Shown: in pieces, positions 26,574 to 36,086 of the stretch
Position numbering within the stretch: position 1 is the first letter of the stretch
Layout: each line of letters starts with the position of its first letter
Position numbers and translations under genes: made by a program
From: Methylococcales bacterium
GTDB lineage: Bacteria > Pseudomonadota > Gammaproteobacteria > Methylococcales > Methylomonadaceae
DNA length: 64,000 bases
NCBI GenBank assembly: GCA_026399095.1
Contig: JAPLRP010000039.1
Span: 1-64,000 of the forward strand
Reading direction: 5' to 3'
The notes under the pieces: model-generated
What the model saw: the letters and a program-made list of their open reading frames with translations, nothing else
Told to the model about the DNA's origin: nothing
Databases searched by the model: none

Positions 26574-27538
26574 TTCGTTATTCAAGAGTTATAGGCACTG
26601 GCGGTTATTTACCGGAAGAAATTAGAACCAATGAAGAAATTTCAAAGACCGTTGATACTTCAGATAGCTGGATTTATGAGCGCACCGGCATTAAAAGTCG
26701 TCGAATTGCTGGGCCTAATGAATCTGCAGCCAGCATGGCAGAAATTGCTGCGAGACAAGCAATAGAGGCTGCGGATTGTGATCCGGAAACCATTGACTTA
26801 ATTATTGTTGCAACAGGAACGCCAGATCATGTTTATCCAAGTACAGGATGCTTATTACAGCAAAGACTAGGCATTAAAAATGCTGCAGCGTTTGATGTTC
26901 AAGCCGCTTGTTCCGGCTCAATATTTGCCTTAAATATTGCCGATCAATACATCAAATCAGGCGCGGCAAAAAAAGTACTTATAGTTGGCACTGAAGTTTG
27001 CTCACGCATTGTCGACTGGACCGATCGTGGCACCTGCATTTTATTCGGCGATGGAGCTGGAGCAATATTATTGGGCGCATCTGAGCAAGCCGGGGTTTTA
27101 TCTACGCACATACATTCAGACGGCGAATTTAAAGACCTACTATATTGTCCAAACCCCCAAGCGGCTACCGATACTAATAAAAGTGAGCTCGGTTTCATCA
27201 GCATGCGTGGTAACGAGGTCTTTAAGGTGGCCGTCAATACTCTGGGTCGAATTGTCGATGAAACCTTAGAAGCCAATAAAATGAACAAATCTGATATTGA
27301 CTGGCTGGTTCCTCATCAGGCCAACATAAGAATCATTATGGCGACCGCTAAAAAATTAAAAATGTCCATGAATCAGGTTGTCGTGACCCTTGAAAATCAA
27401 GGCAATACTTCATCTGCTTCTGTTCTTCTTGCCTTTAACGAGGCAATTCGCGATGGCCGCATTAAACGCGGACAAGTAGTCCTGCTTGAAGCCTTTGGAG
27501 CCGGATTCACTTGGGGATCGGCATTAATTAAATATTAA
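26570..27538 (+). CDS. fabH: 3-oxoacyl-ACP synthase III (FabH)
   Basis: A 322-residue condensing enzyme that starts fatty-acid synthesis by joining acetyl-CoA to malonyl-ACP. The catalytic triad is visible: Cys in [10 protein letters not shown], His in [11 protein letters not shown] and Asn in [12 protein letters not shown]-terminal [12 protein letters not shown] and [17 protein letters not shown] are typical. It overlaps plsX by four bases and is followed 16 bases later by fabD, so the fab genes form one operon. Confidence 0.97.
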   Translation: MIRYSRVIGTGGYLPEEIRTNEEISKTVDTSDSWIYERTGIKSRRIAGPNESAASMAEIAARQAIEAADCDPETIDLIIVATGTPDHVYPSTGCLLQQRLGIKNAAAFDVQAACSGSIFALNIADQYIKSGAAKKVLIVGTEVCSRIVDWTDRGTCILFGDGAGAILLGASEQAGVLSTHIHSDGEFKDLLYCPNPQAATDTNKSELGFISMRGNEVFKVAVNTLGRIVDETLEANKMNKSDIDWLVPHQANIRIIMATAKKLKMSMNQVVVTLENQGNTSSASVLLAFNEAIRDGRIKRGQVVLLEAFGAGFTWGSALIKY

Positions 27539-27554
27539 AAAAGCTGTTATTGAA

Positions 27555-28505
27555 ATGAGCAAACAAATATACAACTTAGCCTTTGTGTTTCCGGGGCAGG
27601 GCTCCCAATCGTTGGGGATGCTTTCAGACCTTGCAACCAACCATAATGAAGTCAAACAAACCTTTGAGCGTGCATCTGATGTACTGGACAAAGATTTGTG
27701 GTCCATTGTTACACAAGGCCCTGAAGAAGATCTCAATCAAACACAAAACACACAACCGGCCATGTTGGCTGCTGGCGTAGCGGTTTGGGAAGTTTGGCGT
27801 AAGCAGAGTGTTATTAGGCCAGCTTGGATGGCAGGCCATAGCCTTGGCGAATATACAGCACTGGTCTGTTCTGGCGCCTTATCTTTTGAGGATGGTATAA
27901 AACTGGTTGCCATCAGAGGCCAATTGATGCAAGAAGCAGTTCCAACGGGCGTTGGTGCTATGGCGGCTATTTTAGGGCTTGAAGATCACCAAGTAGTTAA
28001 TATTTGTTCACAAGTAGCCGAGAATGAAATAGTTTCAGCCGTTAATTTTAATGCCCCTGGACAAGTAGTTATAGCGGGTAATATTGCGGCCGTTGAAAGG
28101 GCAATGTTAGCTGCAAAAGATGCAGGGGCGAAGCGAGCCATATTATTACCGGTTAGCGTACCTTCACATTGCGCCCTGATGCAATCAGCAGCCGAAAAAT
28201 TGGACCCCTATTTACTGAATACAGCTATTGATACACCAAAAATGAATCTGATCCATAACGTAGATGTAACCTCACATAATGCACCAGATGTAATTCGTAA
28301 TACTTTAAAAGAACAGCTCTATAAGCCTGTTCGTTGGGTCGACACTATTAAGTTTATGAGTGATCAGGGAGTTACCCGCTTTATCGAGTGCGGACCCGGC
28401 AAGGTTTTAATTGGCTTAAACAAACGAATTGCAAAAGAGGCCGAGCATTTTTCAATCTATAATTCTGAAACATTAAACGCAGCATTGGATGGAGCAATTG
28501 AATGA
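27555..28505 (+). CDS. fabD: Malonyl-CoA:ACP transacylase (FabD)
   Basis: A 316-residue transacylase that loads malonate on ACP. It has FVFPGQGSQSLGML at the N-terminus, the nucleophile serine in MAGHSLGEYTALV, the arginine-bearing segment VAIRGQLMQEAVP and His in VSVPSHCALM, then FIECGPGKVLIGLNKRI. Length and order match E. coli FabD. The stop overlaps the fabG start (ATGA). Confidence 0.97.
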   Translation: MSKQIYNLAFVFPGQGSQSLGMLSDLATNHNEVKQTFERASDVLDKDLWSIVTQGPEEDLNQTQNTQPAMLAAGVAVWEVWRKQSVIRPAWMAGHSLGEYTALVCSGALSFEDGIKLVAIRGQLMQEAVPTGVGAMAAILGLEDHQVVNICSQVAENEIVSAVNFNAPGQVVIAGNIAAVERAMLAAKDAGAKRAILLPVSVPSHCALMQSAAEKLDPYLLNTAIDTPKMNLIHNVDVTSHNAPDVIRNTLKEQLYKPVRWVDTIKFMSDQGVTRFIECGPGKVLIGLNKRIAKEAEHFSIYNSETLNAALDGAIE

Positions 28506-29230
28506 CTAAGCAAATAGCTTTAGTAACAGGTGCAAGCCGCGGCATTGGCAGGGCAATTGCCGAAAAACTGACCCAAGATGGCTTTTTTGTTATTGGGACT
28601 GCGACTTCTGATTCTGGTGCTGAATCAATTTCGACTTATTTAGGGGGAAATGGCAAAGGCCTGAAACTTGATGTATCTAATGCCGAGTCCATTGCAGAAA
28701 CGATTAAAGTAGTTACCGATGACTACGGCACACCCACTGTATTGGTCAATAACGCCGGCATTACCAGAGATAACTTGTTAATGCGGATGAAAGATGATGA
28801 ATGGGATGACATCATCAACACAAATCTAACGTCTGTTTTCAGAATGAGTAAAGCAGTTCTACGCGGGATGATGAAAGTTAAAACAGGTCGCATTATTAAT
28901 ATTTCGTCTGTGGTTGGCTTTACCGGCAATGCTGGGCAAGCAAATTACGCAGCCGCAAAAGCAGGTATGATTGGTTTTGCCAAATCAATGGCTAAAGAAG
29001 TAGGTTCACGCAACATTACTATTAATACCGTTGCACCTGGGTTTATTGATACTGATATGACCAGGGAATTAAATGATGATATTAAAAATGCCTTATTATC
29101 GTCGATTCCCTTGAATCGTCTTGGCGAGGCAGAAGAAATTGCCCATGCCGTTGCATTTCTTGCTTCAGCTGGTGCTAGTTATATTACAGGCGAAACACTT
29201 CATGTCAATGGTGGGATGTTTATGCCTTAA
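28502..29230 (+). CDS. fabG: 3-oxoacyl-ACP reductase (FabG)
   Basis: A 242-residue short-chain dehydrogenase that reduces beta-ketoacyl-ACP with NADPH. TGASRGIGRAIAEKL binds the cofactor; NNAG, the serine in NISSVVGFTGNAGQ and the YxxxK in NYAAAKAGMIGF form the active site. The C-terminal segment TGETLHVNGGMFMP is characteristic of FabG. It is coupled to fabD by a four-base overlap. Confidence 0.97.
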   Translation: MTKQIALVTGASRGIGRAIAEKLTQDGFFVIGTATSDSGAESISTYLGGNGKGLKLDVSNAESIAETIKVVTDDYGTPTVLVNNAGITRDNLLMRMKDDEWDDIINTNLTSVFRMSKAVLRGMMKVKTGRIINISSVVGFTGNAGQANYAAAKAGMIGFAKSMAKEVGSRNITINTVAPGFIDTDMTRELNDDIKNALLSSIPLNRLGEAEEIAHAVAFLASAGASYITGETLHVNGGMFMP

Positions 29231-29234
29231 TATG

Positions 29235-29262
29235 GTGACATTGTTGTAATATTAAGTATAAT
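29235..29262 (+). promoter_or_regulatory. Sigma-70 promoter before acpP
   Basis: GTGACA (29235-29240), a 16-bp spacer and a perfect TATAAT (29257-29262) lie just after the fabG stop. An internal promoter here fits the need for far more acyl carrier protein than fatty-acid enzymes. Confidence 0.65.
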
Positions 29263-29370
29263 TGCCACGCCGTCTGGATTTGCCAGAGACGAGGTTTCAG
29301 TAAAACTAATAACAATACCAATTTAAGTTTCAAAAAATTGAAGAGCTTACATTGTTTGAGGAATAAAATT

Positions 29371-29601
29371 ATGAGTAACATTGAAGAACGAGTAAAAAAA
29401 ATTGTTGCAGAGCAATTGGGTGTTAAAGAAGATATAGCTAACGACGCTTCATTCGTAGATGACCTTGGCGCTGATTCTTTGGACACAGTAGAACTCGTTA
29501 TGGCTCTTGAAGAAGAATTCGAATGCGAAATTCCGGATGATGAAGCTGAAAAAATCACAACAGTTCAACAAGCTATCGATTACGTGAGTAAAAACGCGTA
29601 A
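29371..29601 (+). CDS. acpP: Acyl carrier protein
   Basis: A 76-residue acidic four-helix protein that carries growing acyl chains. The phosphopantetheine serine is in [13 protein letters not shown], and the N-terminus [18 protein letters not shown] is standard. The ATG at 29371 is chosen because GAGGAA lies eight bases upstream and homology starts there; an in-frame ATG eleven codons earlier is not used. It has its own promoter and is followed by a stable hairpin (29612-29638). Confidence 0.97.
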   Translation: MSNIEERVKKIVAEQLGVKEDIANDASFVDDLGADSLDTVELVMALEEEFECEIPDDEAEKITTVQQAIDYVSKNA

Positions 29602-29611
29602 AACTGATTTA

Positions 29612-29638
29612 AGTGGATGAACTTATAGTTCATCCACT
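29612..29638 (+). terminator. Stable hairpin after acpP
   Basis: AGTGGATGAAC and GTTCATCCACT form a perfect 11-bp stem with a 5-base loop. No U-tract follows, so it may act as a 3' stabiliser or partial terminator that keeps acpP mRNA abundant relative to fabF. Confidence 0.55.
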
Positions 29639-29790
29639 AAGCGGCTGCTTATAAAATAGCTGTACACCGTACAACATTTATCAAATGAATTATCGGGTAA
29701 ACTTATACGTCTATACAACATATTTATGAAGCCACTAGATCTCACCTCGTTGACCTCCTCTTCACCTTTCTTAAGGTACGGTAAATCACA

Positions 29791-31035
29791 TTGAGCAAAC
29801 GTCGAGTTGTAATAACTGGATTGGGTGCGGTTACTTGCTTAGCCAACACCGTCGCAGAAACATGGAACGGCATTCTTAATGCTAAAAGCGGCATAAGTCC
29901 AATCGATTCTTTTGATATTTCTCCATTTGCCAGCACGTTTGGCGGAGTAATAAGAAATTTTGATATCTCCCAATACATATCTGATAAAGATGCAAAACGG
30001 ATGGATGGTTTTGTTCATTACGGTATCGCGGCAGGTTGTCAAGCTATTGAAGATTCTGGAATTGAAGTTACCGAAGCCAATGCTGAACGCATTGGTGTAG
30101 CAATAGGCGCGGGAATTGGTGGCATTACAGGCATCGAAGAGTGCTATGCAACCTACGAAAAAGGCGGGCCACGTAGAATTTCGCCATTTTTTGTGCCTGG
30201 CAATATCATAAATATGATATCAGGAAATCTTTCGATCAAATATGGCCTTAAAGGCCCCAACTTTGCTATTGTCACTGCCTGTGCAACAGGCACCCATAAT
30301 ATTGGCGATGCTGCTCGTATAATTGCTTATGGTGATGCCGACGTTATGGTTGCCGGAGGGGCAGAGCGATGCACATCCTCACCCACAGCAATGGGTGGTT
30401 TTGCATCTGCCAAAGCGTTGTCACGCCGTAATGAAGATCCACAGAGAGCAAGTCGTCCTTGGGATAAAGACCGTGATGGTTTTGTATTAAGTGATGGTGC
30501 CGGTGTTGTTGTTCTGGAAGAATTGGAACATGCTAAAGCACGTGGCGCAAAAATTTATGCTGAACTAATCGGCTATGGCATGAGCGGTGACGCTTATCAT
30601 ATAACAACTCCTTCAGCAGGAGGCGAAGGCGCTGCTCGTTGCATGAAAAATGCTCTACGTGACGCAGGTTTAAATGTAGATGATGTTGATTACATCAATG
30701 CCCATGGAACTTCTACACCTGCTGGCGATGTAGGTGAAACTCAAGCGATGAAAGCTGCATTGGGAGGCCACGCATTTAAGGTTGCAATAAGCTCAACTAA
30801 ATCAATGCTTGGACACATGCTAGGAGCTGCTGGTGGTATTGAGGCAGTTATTACTGCTTTAAGTATCAAAGACCAAATTGCACCTCCAACCATTAACCTA
30901 GAAAATCAAGACCCGGAATGTGACCTTGATTTTGTGCCAAATACCGCAAGAAACATGAAGATAGAAGTAGCCATGTCCAACTCATTTGGTTTTGGCGGCA
31001 CTAATGGTACTTTGATTTTTAAACGATACGAGTAA
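29791..31035 (+). CDS. fabF: 3-oxoacyl-ACP synthase II (FabF)
   Basis: A 414-residue elongating condensing enzyme. Active-site Cys lies in [16 protein letters not shown], and the two histidines in [13 protein letters not shown] and [28 protein letters not shown] closes the fold. The N-terminus [14 protein letters not shown] begins exactly at a TTG codon (29791), the likely initiator, since no ATG lies nearby and the family starts here. It is separated from acpP by 189 bases that include a hairpin. Confidence 0.96.
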   Translation: MSKRRVVITGLGAVTCLANTVAETWNGILNAKSGISPIDSFDISPFASTFGGVIRNFDISQYISDKDAKRMDGFVHYGIAAGCQAIEDSGIEVTEANAERIGVAIGAGIGGITGIEECYATYEKGGPRRISPFFVPGNIINMISGNLSIKYGLKGPNFAIVTACATGTHNIGDAARIIAYGDADVMVAGGAERCTSSPTAMGGFASAKALSRRNEDPQRASRPWDKDRDGFVLSDGAGVVVLEELEHAKARGAKIYAELIGYGMSGDAYHITTPSAGGEGAARCMKNALRDAGLNVDDVDYINAHGTSTPAGDVGETQAMKAALGGHAFKVAISSTKSMLGHMLGAAGGIEAVITALSIKDQIAPPTINLENQDPECDLDFVPNTARNMKIEVAMSNSFGFGGTNGTLIFKRYE

Positions 31036-31219
31036 TACCGAATAATTAGCACTATTTTAAACTTAAATATAGTGTCATTATAAATTGAAAACTCGACCAG
31101 CTTTTTATCTAAGTCCTCCGTACCAACAGGCACGCATCGTAAGTTACGTACCTGTTGATAGCTATTGAACCAAATAAAAAATTAATTTAAATATCCACCT
31201 TAATTTATTACCATTCCTT

Positions 31220-32053
31220 ATGATTCTGATTAATGGTGAATTCAAGACGCATATTGAAGTATCTGATCGAGGATTTCAATATGGCGATGGATTATTTGAA
31301 ACAATAGCAATAACCAACGGCCAACCAGCTTTTCTTGATCGGCATTTAAATCGATTACAAGCAGGCTGCAATAGACTTCACATTCCTTTCCCCAATACAA
31401 AACTTCTTACCTTTGAAGCAAAAAATATTTGCCAAAAAGCAGATAAAGGGGTTCTCAAAATCATAGTCACTCGCGGATCAGGTGGCAGAGGTTATCGTCA
31501 ACCCGATAACATTAAGACCAATCGCGTATTAAGCATACATCCCTTTCCAGATTATCCAAACGCCTATAAAGATCAAGGCATAGTTGCGCGTTTTTGCGAT
31601 ACTCGCTTAGGTTTAAACCCTGGACTAGCCGGCCTTAAGCACCTAAATCGACTTGAGCAAGTTATAGCAAGAGCAGAATGGAACACTACTGATATTCAGG
31701 AAGGGATTATGCTGGATATAAATGGACATGTTATTGAAGGAACAATGAGCAATATTTTTTATGTTAAAAATGATATTCTTTATACATCTTCGCTATCATT
31801 TTCCGGTGTTGCGGGCATTATGCGCGGACTTATAATAGCAATATCATCCAAACTGGGCTTTTCTACGACAGAGCATACTTTTACCCAAGATGATCTATTA
31901 TTGGCCGATGAAATATTTGTATGTAATTCAATAATTGGAATCTGGCCCATCAAACAAATAGAAAAAACTCATTTGTCTATTGGTGAAAGAACACAACAAT
32001 TACAAAACACGTTAATTAATTTCCAAAACGAGGCATACAAGGGTGATCTTTAA
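31220..32053 (+). CDS. pabC: Aminodeoxychorismate lyase PabC
   Basis: A 277-residue class IV PLP enzyme that releases pyruvate from aminodeoxychorismate to give p-aminobenzoate for folate. SDRGFQYGDGLFETIAI and FLDRHLNRLQAGCNRL open the fold; the PLP lysine is in LAGLKHLNRLEQVIAR, and EGTMSNIFYV with ADEIFVCNSIIGIWPI are family marks. It sits between fabF and mltG, the standard gammaproteobacterial order, and overlaps mltG. Class IV relatives (branched-chain aminotransferase) are excluded mainly by context. Confidence 0.92.
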   Translation: MILINGEFKTHIEVSDRGFQYGDGLFETIAITNGQPAFLDRHLNRLQAGCNRLHIPFPNTKLLTFEAKNICQKADKGVLKIIVTRGSGGRGYRQPDNIKTNRVLSIHPFPDYPNAYKDQGIVARFCDTRLGLNPGLAGLKHLNRLEQVIARAEWNTTDIQEGIMLDINGHVIEGTMSNIFYVKNDILYTSSLSFSGVAGIMRGLIIAISSKLGFSTTEHTFTQDDLLLADEIFVCNSIIGIWPIKQIEKTHLSIGERTQQLQNTLINFQNEAYKGDL

Positions 32054-33065
32054 AATCATCACACTTGCCTTAATTCTTTTAATTACAGCAAGCAACTGGG
32101 CTTGGCGAGATTATCAAAACACTCTCAAAATACCTGCAGTGACAGGCAAGTCGGTAATAATTGAAATAGATAAAGGAGACTCCTTTAATCAAATTACCGA
32201 TAAGCTAATTAAGCAAAACGTTAACGTTAAACCTTTCTGGTTTAAATTTATTGCCGTTCGAACAAAGGCTTTTAAAAAAATCAAAACAGGTGAATACGAG
32301 CTATCGCCAAGCTTAACCATGCCAGAAATATTAGCACTGTTTGTACAAGGAAAAACCAAGCAGCATGCCATTACTTTTCCGGAAGGATGGAATTTTAAAG
32401 AAATCCTTAAGGAAATTGTAAATAATCCAAATCTTGATCATGATATCAACAACATTAGCTTTGAAAAGCTGATGAATCAGCTTGGATCCGACACAACACA
32501 AACTCCAACAACATCACCGGAAGGCATCTTTTTTCCTGATACTTATTATTTTGAAAAACATACCTCTGATATTGCGTTATTAAAAAGGGCTTACGATAAA
32601 ATGCAGCTTGTTGTAAAAGAGGAATGGCAGCATAAAATCGAAAAGCTGCCCTTCAAAACGCCTTACGAAGCATTGATTCTTGCTTCTATTATAGAAAAAG
32701 AAACCGCACAAATTTCAGAGAGGTCCCAAATAGCCGGTGTATTCATAAGAAGACTCCAAGCCGGCATTTTGCTTCAAACCGACCCTACCGTTATTTATGG
32801 CATGGGTGAAACCTATCAGGGAAATATCAGTTATAAAGATTTAAAAACAGCGACCGCCTATAATACCTATGTAATTAAAGGCTTACCGCCTACACCAATT
32901 GCGATGCCAGGACGTGACGCTATTAATGCTGCTCTTCATCCAGATACTAGCAATAATATATATTTTGTAGCTCGTGGGGACGGCACCCATCAATTCTCTG
33001 CTACTTTAAAAGATCATAATTTGGCCGTCGATAACTTCCAAAGGAATAAAAATGACCCGAGGTAA
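32043..33065 (+). CDS. mltG: Endolytic murein transglycosylase MltG
   Basis: A 340-residue inner-membrane lytic transglycosylase with a single N-terminal membrane helix (IITLALILLITASNWAW), a LysM-like segment and the YceG catalytic domain. The catalytic Glu lies in LILASIIEKETAQISER; QTDPTVIYGMG and NTYVIKGLPPTPIAMPG are conserved. It cuts nascent glycan strands and is thought to set their length. It starts at GTG (32043), overlapping the pabC stop, with AAGG upstream. It overlaps tmk by 14 bases. Confidence 0.94.
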   Translation: MIFKIITLALILLITASNWAWRDYQNTLKIPAVTGKSVIIEIDKGDSFNQITDKLIKQNVNVKPFWFKFIAVRTKAFKKIKTGEYELSPSLTMPEILALFVQGKTKQHAITFPEGWNFKEILKEIVNNPNLDHDINNISFEKLMNQLGSDTTQTPTTSPEGIFFPDTYYFEKHTSDIALLKRAYDKMQLVVKEEWQHKIEKLPFKTPYEALILASIIEKETAQISERSQIAGVFIRRLQAGILLQTDPTVIYGMGETYQGNISYKDLKTATAYNTYVIKGLPPTPIAMPGRDAINAALHPDTSNNIYFVARGDGTHQFSATLKDHNLAVDNFQRNKNDPR

Positions 33066-33675
33066 ATTTATTACGCTGGAAGGTGGAGAAGGCGTTGGCA
33101 AATCCACTAATATGGCTTTTATAAAGAACTACTTATTTCAGCACAAGATTTCTGTTGTTGTGACCCGCGAACCTGGTGGTACTGTACTGGCTGAAAAACT
33201 TCGACAATTATTGTTAGATAAAAACAGTGAAGTCATTTCAGATCAGGCAGAATTATTGATGGTTTTTGCTGCCCGTGCCCAACATATCAAACATGTCATT
33301 GAGCCTGCCTTGGCAAAGGGCGAATGGGTGCTATGTGATCGGTTTACAGATTCCACATACGCTTACCAAGGCGGCGGAAGAAATATGCGCATCAGCGCAA
33401 TAGAGTGGCTTGAAAACATGGTACAAGGCGCTCTAAGGCCAGACCTGACCCTGTTACTTGATGCGCCTGTAGAAATTGGTATAGAACGCGCCCGGTCAAG
33501 AGCCGAGTTCGATCGCTTTGAATCAGAAAAAATTTGCTTTTTTGAGCAGGTTAGACGAGCTTATTTATTGCAAGCCGAGCTACATCCTGATCGTATTAAG
33601 CTGATTAAAGCCAACCAACCATTAATTGACGTACAAAGAGCACTAATTGAAATTATTGGTACCTTTTTACGATGA
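33052..33675 (+). CDS. tmk: Thymidylate kinase
   Basis: A 207-residue P-loop kinase that makes dTDP from dTMP. Walker A is in ITLEGGEGVGKSTN, the DR(Y/F) motif in CDRFTDSTYAYQGGGR, and the lid region carries RSRAEFDRFE. The start ATG has AAAGGAA upstream. The gene overlaps both mltG and holB, in the conserved pabC-mltG-tmk-holB order. Confidence 0.96.
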   Translation: MTRGKFITLEGGEGVGKSTNMAFIKNYLFQHKISVVVTREPGGTVLAEKLRQLLLDKNSEVISDQAELLMVFAARAQHIKHVIEPALAKGEWVLCDRFTDSTYAYQGGGRNMRISAIEWLENMVQGALRPDLTLLLDAPVEIGIERARSRAEFDRFESEKICFFEQVRRAYLLQAELHPDRIKLIKANQPLIDVQRALIEIIGTFLR

Positions 33676-34664
33676 GCCTTTTGCCTTGGCAACTGAAAAA
33701 CTGGTCGCATCTATGTGACTACAAGAACCAAAACAGGGTTCCTCAAGCTCTACTTATATACGGAAACCAGGGCATCGGGAAGGCACACTTAGCAAATCAA
33801 TTTGCAAACTCACTACTTTGCGCTAAACCTCAAATTAACGGTTTAAGTTGCGGTCATTGTAACCATTGCATATTACTTAAGGCCGAAACACATCCTGATT
33901 TAATTAAGTTATGCCCTGATGAACCAGGAAAGTCTATTACCATTGGACAAGTTCGCAATCTGATAACCCGTTTAACCCTAAAGCCTCAATTTGACTCCTA
34001 CCGCATAGTCATTATTTATCCTGCGGACCTGATGAATAACTCAGCAGCCAATGCATTTCTAAAATGCCTAGAAGAGCCAACAGAGCGCACAGTCCTCCTT
34101 TTAATTACCGACAAGCCCTCGCAATTAACAGCGACAATTACAAGCCGCTGTCAAAAACTAGCTGTTACACATCCAGACAAAGAAATATTACTTGCCTGGG
34201 TAATGCAACAAAACACAGCATTATTAGAAAACGACACTGACGCCTTATACAATTTAACCCAAGGCTCACCTTTTCTAGCCCTTGATTATGTCAATAATTG
34301 TACATTGACACTGCGCAATGATTGTTTCAAAGCCTTTCTAAATATAGCAAAAAAACAACAGCACCCCATCATTGTTGCCGAAGAATGGCAAAAACTACCT
34401 GAAGCGCTTATGCTATTTTGGATAACATCCTGGATTATCGACATAATTAAATGTTTTTACCAAATAAAACCTGACTGGTTATATAATCCGGACTTAACAG
34501 ATTCACTACAATTTCTATCGACTAAAATGGACTTAAGCAATCTATATCAATTGTATGATTTAGTCCTAATAAGTCGGAAACGACTTAATACCCAAATAAA
34601 CAAACACAACATGTTCGAAGATATTTTAATAAAGTGGTCAGAACTAAATTCGAGTAATATCTGA
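33672..34664 (+). CDS. holB: DNA polymerase III subunit delta-prime
   Basis: A 330-residue AAA+ clamp-loader subunit. Its P-loop region reads LLIYGNQGIGKAHLANQFAN, a zinc finger CGHCNHC lies at ~55-62, and the sensor segments NAFLKCLEEPTERTVLLLIT and TITSRCQKL (the SRC motif) are present. With the gamma/tau and delta subunits it opens the beta clamp for loading. The ATGA overlap with tmk indicates coupled translation. Confidence 0.93.
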   Translation: MSLLPWQLKNWSHLCDYKNQNRVPQALLIYGNQGIGKAHLANQFANSLLCAKPQINGLSCGHCNHCILLKAETHPDLIKLCPDEPGKSITIGQVRNLITRLTLKPQFDSYRIVIIYPADLMNNSAANAFLKCLEEPTERTVLLLITDKPSQLTATITSRCQKLAVTHPDKEILLAWVMQQNTALLENDTDALYNLTQGSPFLALDYVNNCTLTLRNDCFKAFLNIAKKQQHPIIVAEEWQKLPEALMLFWITSWIIDIIKCFYQIKPDWLYNPDLTDSLQFLSTKMDLSNLYQLYDLVLISRKRLNTQINKHNMFEDILIKWSELNSSNI

Positions 34665-35014
34665 TGGCGGAATCAGCCCCCAGACAAGGTATATTAACCA
34701 TTTCAATTAAAGACAAAAGCGCCTTGTATGCTGCTTATATGCCTTTTGTTATCAATGGTGGATTATTTATTCCTACCAACCGCGACTATGAAATGGGACA
34801 GGAAATTTTTTTATTGCTGAATTTAATGGATGAGGCAGAACGACTGCCTATTGTCGGAAAAATTATATGGAAAACCCCACCTCGTTCAGGCAGCTACAAG
34901 TCGAGCGGCATTGGTGTTCAATTTACTGACCAAGACGGCATCATTGCTCGAAATAAAATAGAAACCTATTTAGCGGGCGGCTTATCGTCTGACCGATCAA
35001 CTTACACTATGTAA
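34664..35014 (+). CDS. pilZ: PilZ-domain protein (type IV pilus type)
   Basis: A 116-residue protein with a single PilZ domain. It lies between holB and tatD, the classic position of Pseudomonas and Xanthomonas PilZ. The family segments ILTISIKDKSALYAAYMPFV, GGLFIPTNRDYEMGQEIFLL and GIGVQFTDQDG are clear. Like P. aeruginosa PilZ it lacks the RxxxR c-di-GMP binding motif at its N-terminus, so it probably acts through protein contacts (PilB/FimX in Xanthomonas) in pilus assembly rather than binding the nucleotide itself. Confidence 0.88.
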   Translation: MAESAPRQGILTISIKDKSALYAAYMPFVINGGLFIPTNRDYEMGQEIFLLLNLMDEAERLPIVGKIIWKTPPRSGSYKSSGIGVQFTDQDGIIARNKIETYLAGGLSSDRSTYTM

Positions 35015-35023
35015 ACTTCTTCC

Positions 35024-35794
35024 ATGCTGATTGACTCACATTGCCATCTTGATCGTATTGATCTAAAACCCTATGAAAATGATTTTTCCTGCTTTATGGA
35101 TGAAGCAAATAACAATCAAATTGAACACCTTTTGTGTATAGCTATAGATTTAGAATCCTATCCTGCAATGCTCGAGTTGGTAACCGGATTCAAACAAATA
35201 TCAGTAACTGTTGGCGTGCATCCCAATGTACAAGATTGCAAAGACCCAAGCATTGATGAACTCATTATTTTAGGACAGCCTGATAATGTTATTGGCATAG
35301 GCGAAACAGGCCTGGATTATTTTCGTAGCGAAGGTGATTTGGCTTGGCAGCATCAGCGCTTTAGAAACCATATCAGTGCTGCAAAAAAATTAAAAAAACC
35401 TTTGATTATTCATACGCGTGAAGCAAAAGAAGACACGCTTCGAATCCTTAAAGAAGAAAATGCAGATGAAATAGGTGGTGTTATACATTGCTTCACTGAG
35501 GACTGGGAGTTCGCTAAAAAAGCAATGGACCTGAATTTTTATATTTCTTTTTCCGGCATTATCACTTTCAATAATGCTGTTGCAATTAAAGAAGTTGCAA
35601 AAAAGATTCCTTCCGATAAGTTTCTTATTGAAACAGATTCACCCTATTTAGCACCTACACCCTTTCGTGGCAGACCAAATTATCCGACTTATGTGCGCTA
35701 TGTTGCAGACCAGATAGCAGAATTACGAGGCACATCAACAACCAAGATAGCCGATCTTTCAGCTAGTAACTTTTATCAATTGTTTAGTCTATAA
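35024..35794 (+). CDS. TatD-family metal-dependent hydrolase
   Basis: A 256-residue TIM-barrel hydrolase. The metal-binding HxH is in LIDSHCHLD, followed by IGIGETGLDYFR, the His in LIIHTREAKEDTL, HCFTEDWEFAKKA and the Asp in LIETDSPYLAPTPFRGRPN. TatD/YcfH-type proteins are nucleases acting on DNA or peptides in repair and turnover. The gene completes the conserved holB-pilZ-tatD run and most resembles E. coli YcfH by context. Confidence 0.92.
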   Translation: MLIDSHCHLDRIDLKPYENDFSCFMDEANNNQIEHLLCIAIDLESYPAMLELVTGFKQISVTVGVHPNVQDCKDPSIDELIILGQPDNVIGIGETGLDYFRSEGDLAWQHQRFRNHISAAKKLKKPLIIHTREAKEDTLRILKEENADEIGGVIHCFTEDWEFAKKAMDLNFYISFSGIITFNNAVAIKEVAKKIPSDKFLIETDSPYLAPTPFRGRPNYPTYVRYVADQIAELRGTSTTKIADLSASNFYQLFSL

Positions 35795-35992
35795 TAGCAA
35801 GTGGCATAAATGAAAAATAATACAATAATGTTAATTTATTGGGCCTGTAACTCTAAGTGCTATAAAAAGAGGCATTAAGATAGTCAGCTAGAAATAGAAC
35901 TAAACAACAAACAACGTCTTGTTTTTATATGACCTAAAGACCATCTTCTCGCTATTAAAAATAGCCGGATATTGTTCTTTAATGATTTAGCA

Positions 35993-36022
35993 TTGACATG
36001 CTTGCCCTTTCTAATTTACAGT
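35993..36022 (+). promoter_or_regulatory. Probable sigma-70 promoter for hxlA-hxlB
   Basis: A perfect TTGACA (35993-35998), an 18-bp spacer and TACAGT (36017-36022, 4 of 6 matches) lie about 65 bases upstream of the hexulose-phosphate synthase start, in a 290-bp gap that otherwise contains no gene. The downstream ribosome site is CGGAG. Confidence 0.5.
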
Positions 36023-36086
36023 TATGTCCGCAAAACAAGTATGTAACCAACTATAACTATTAATATAACCCTTCGGAGCACATATC

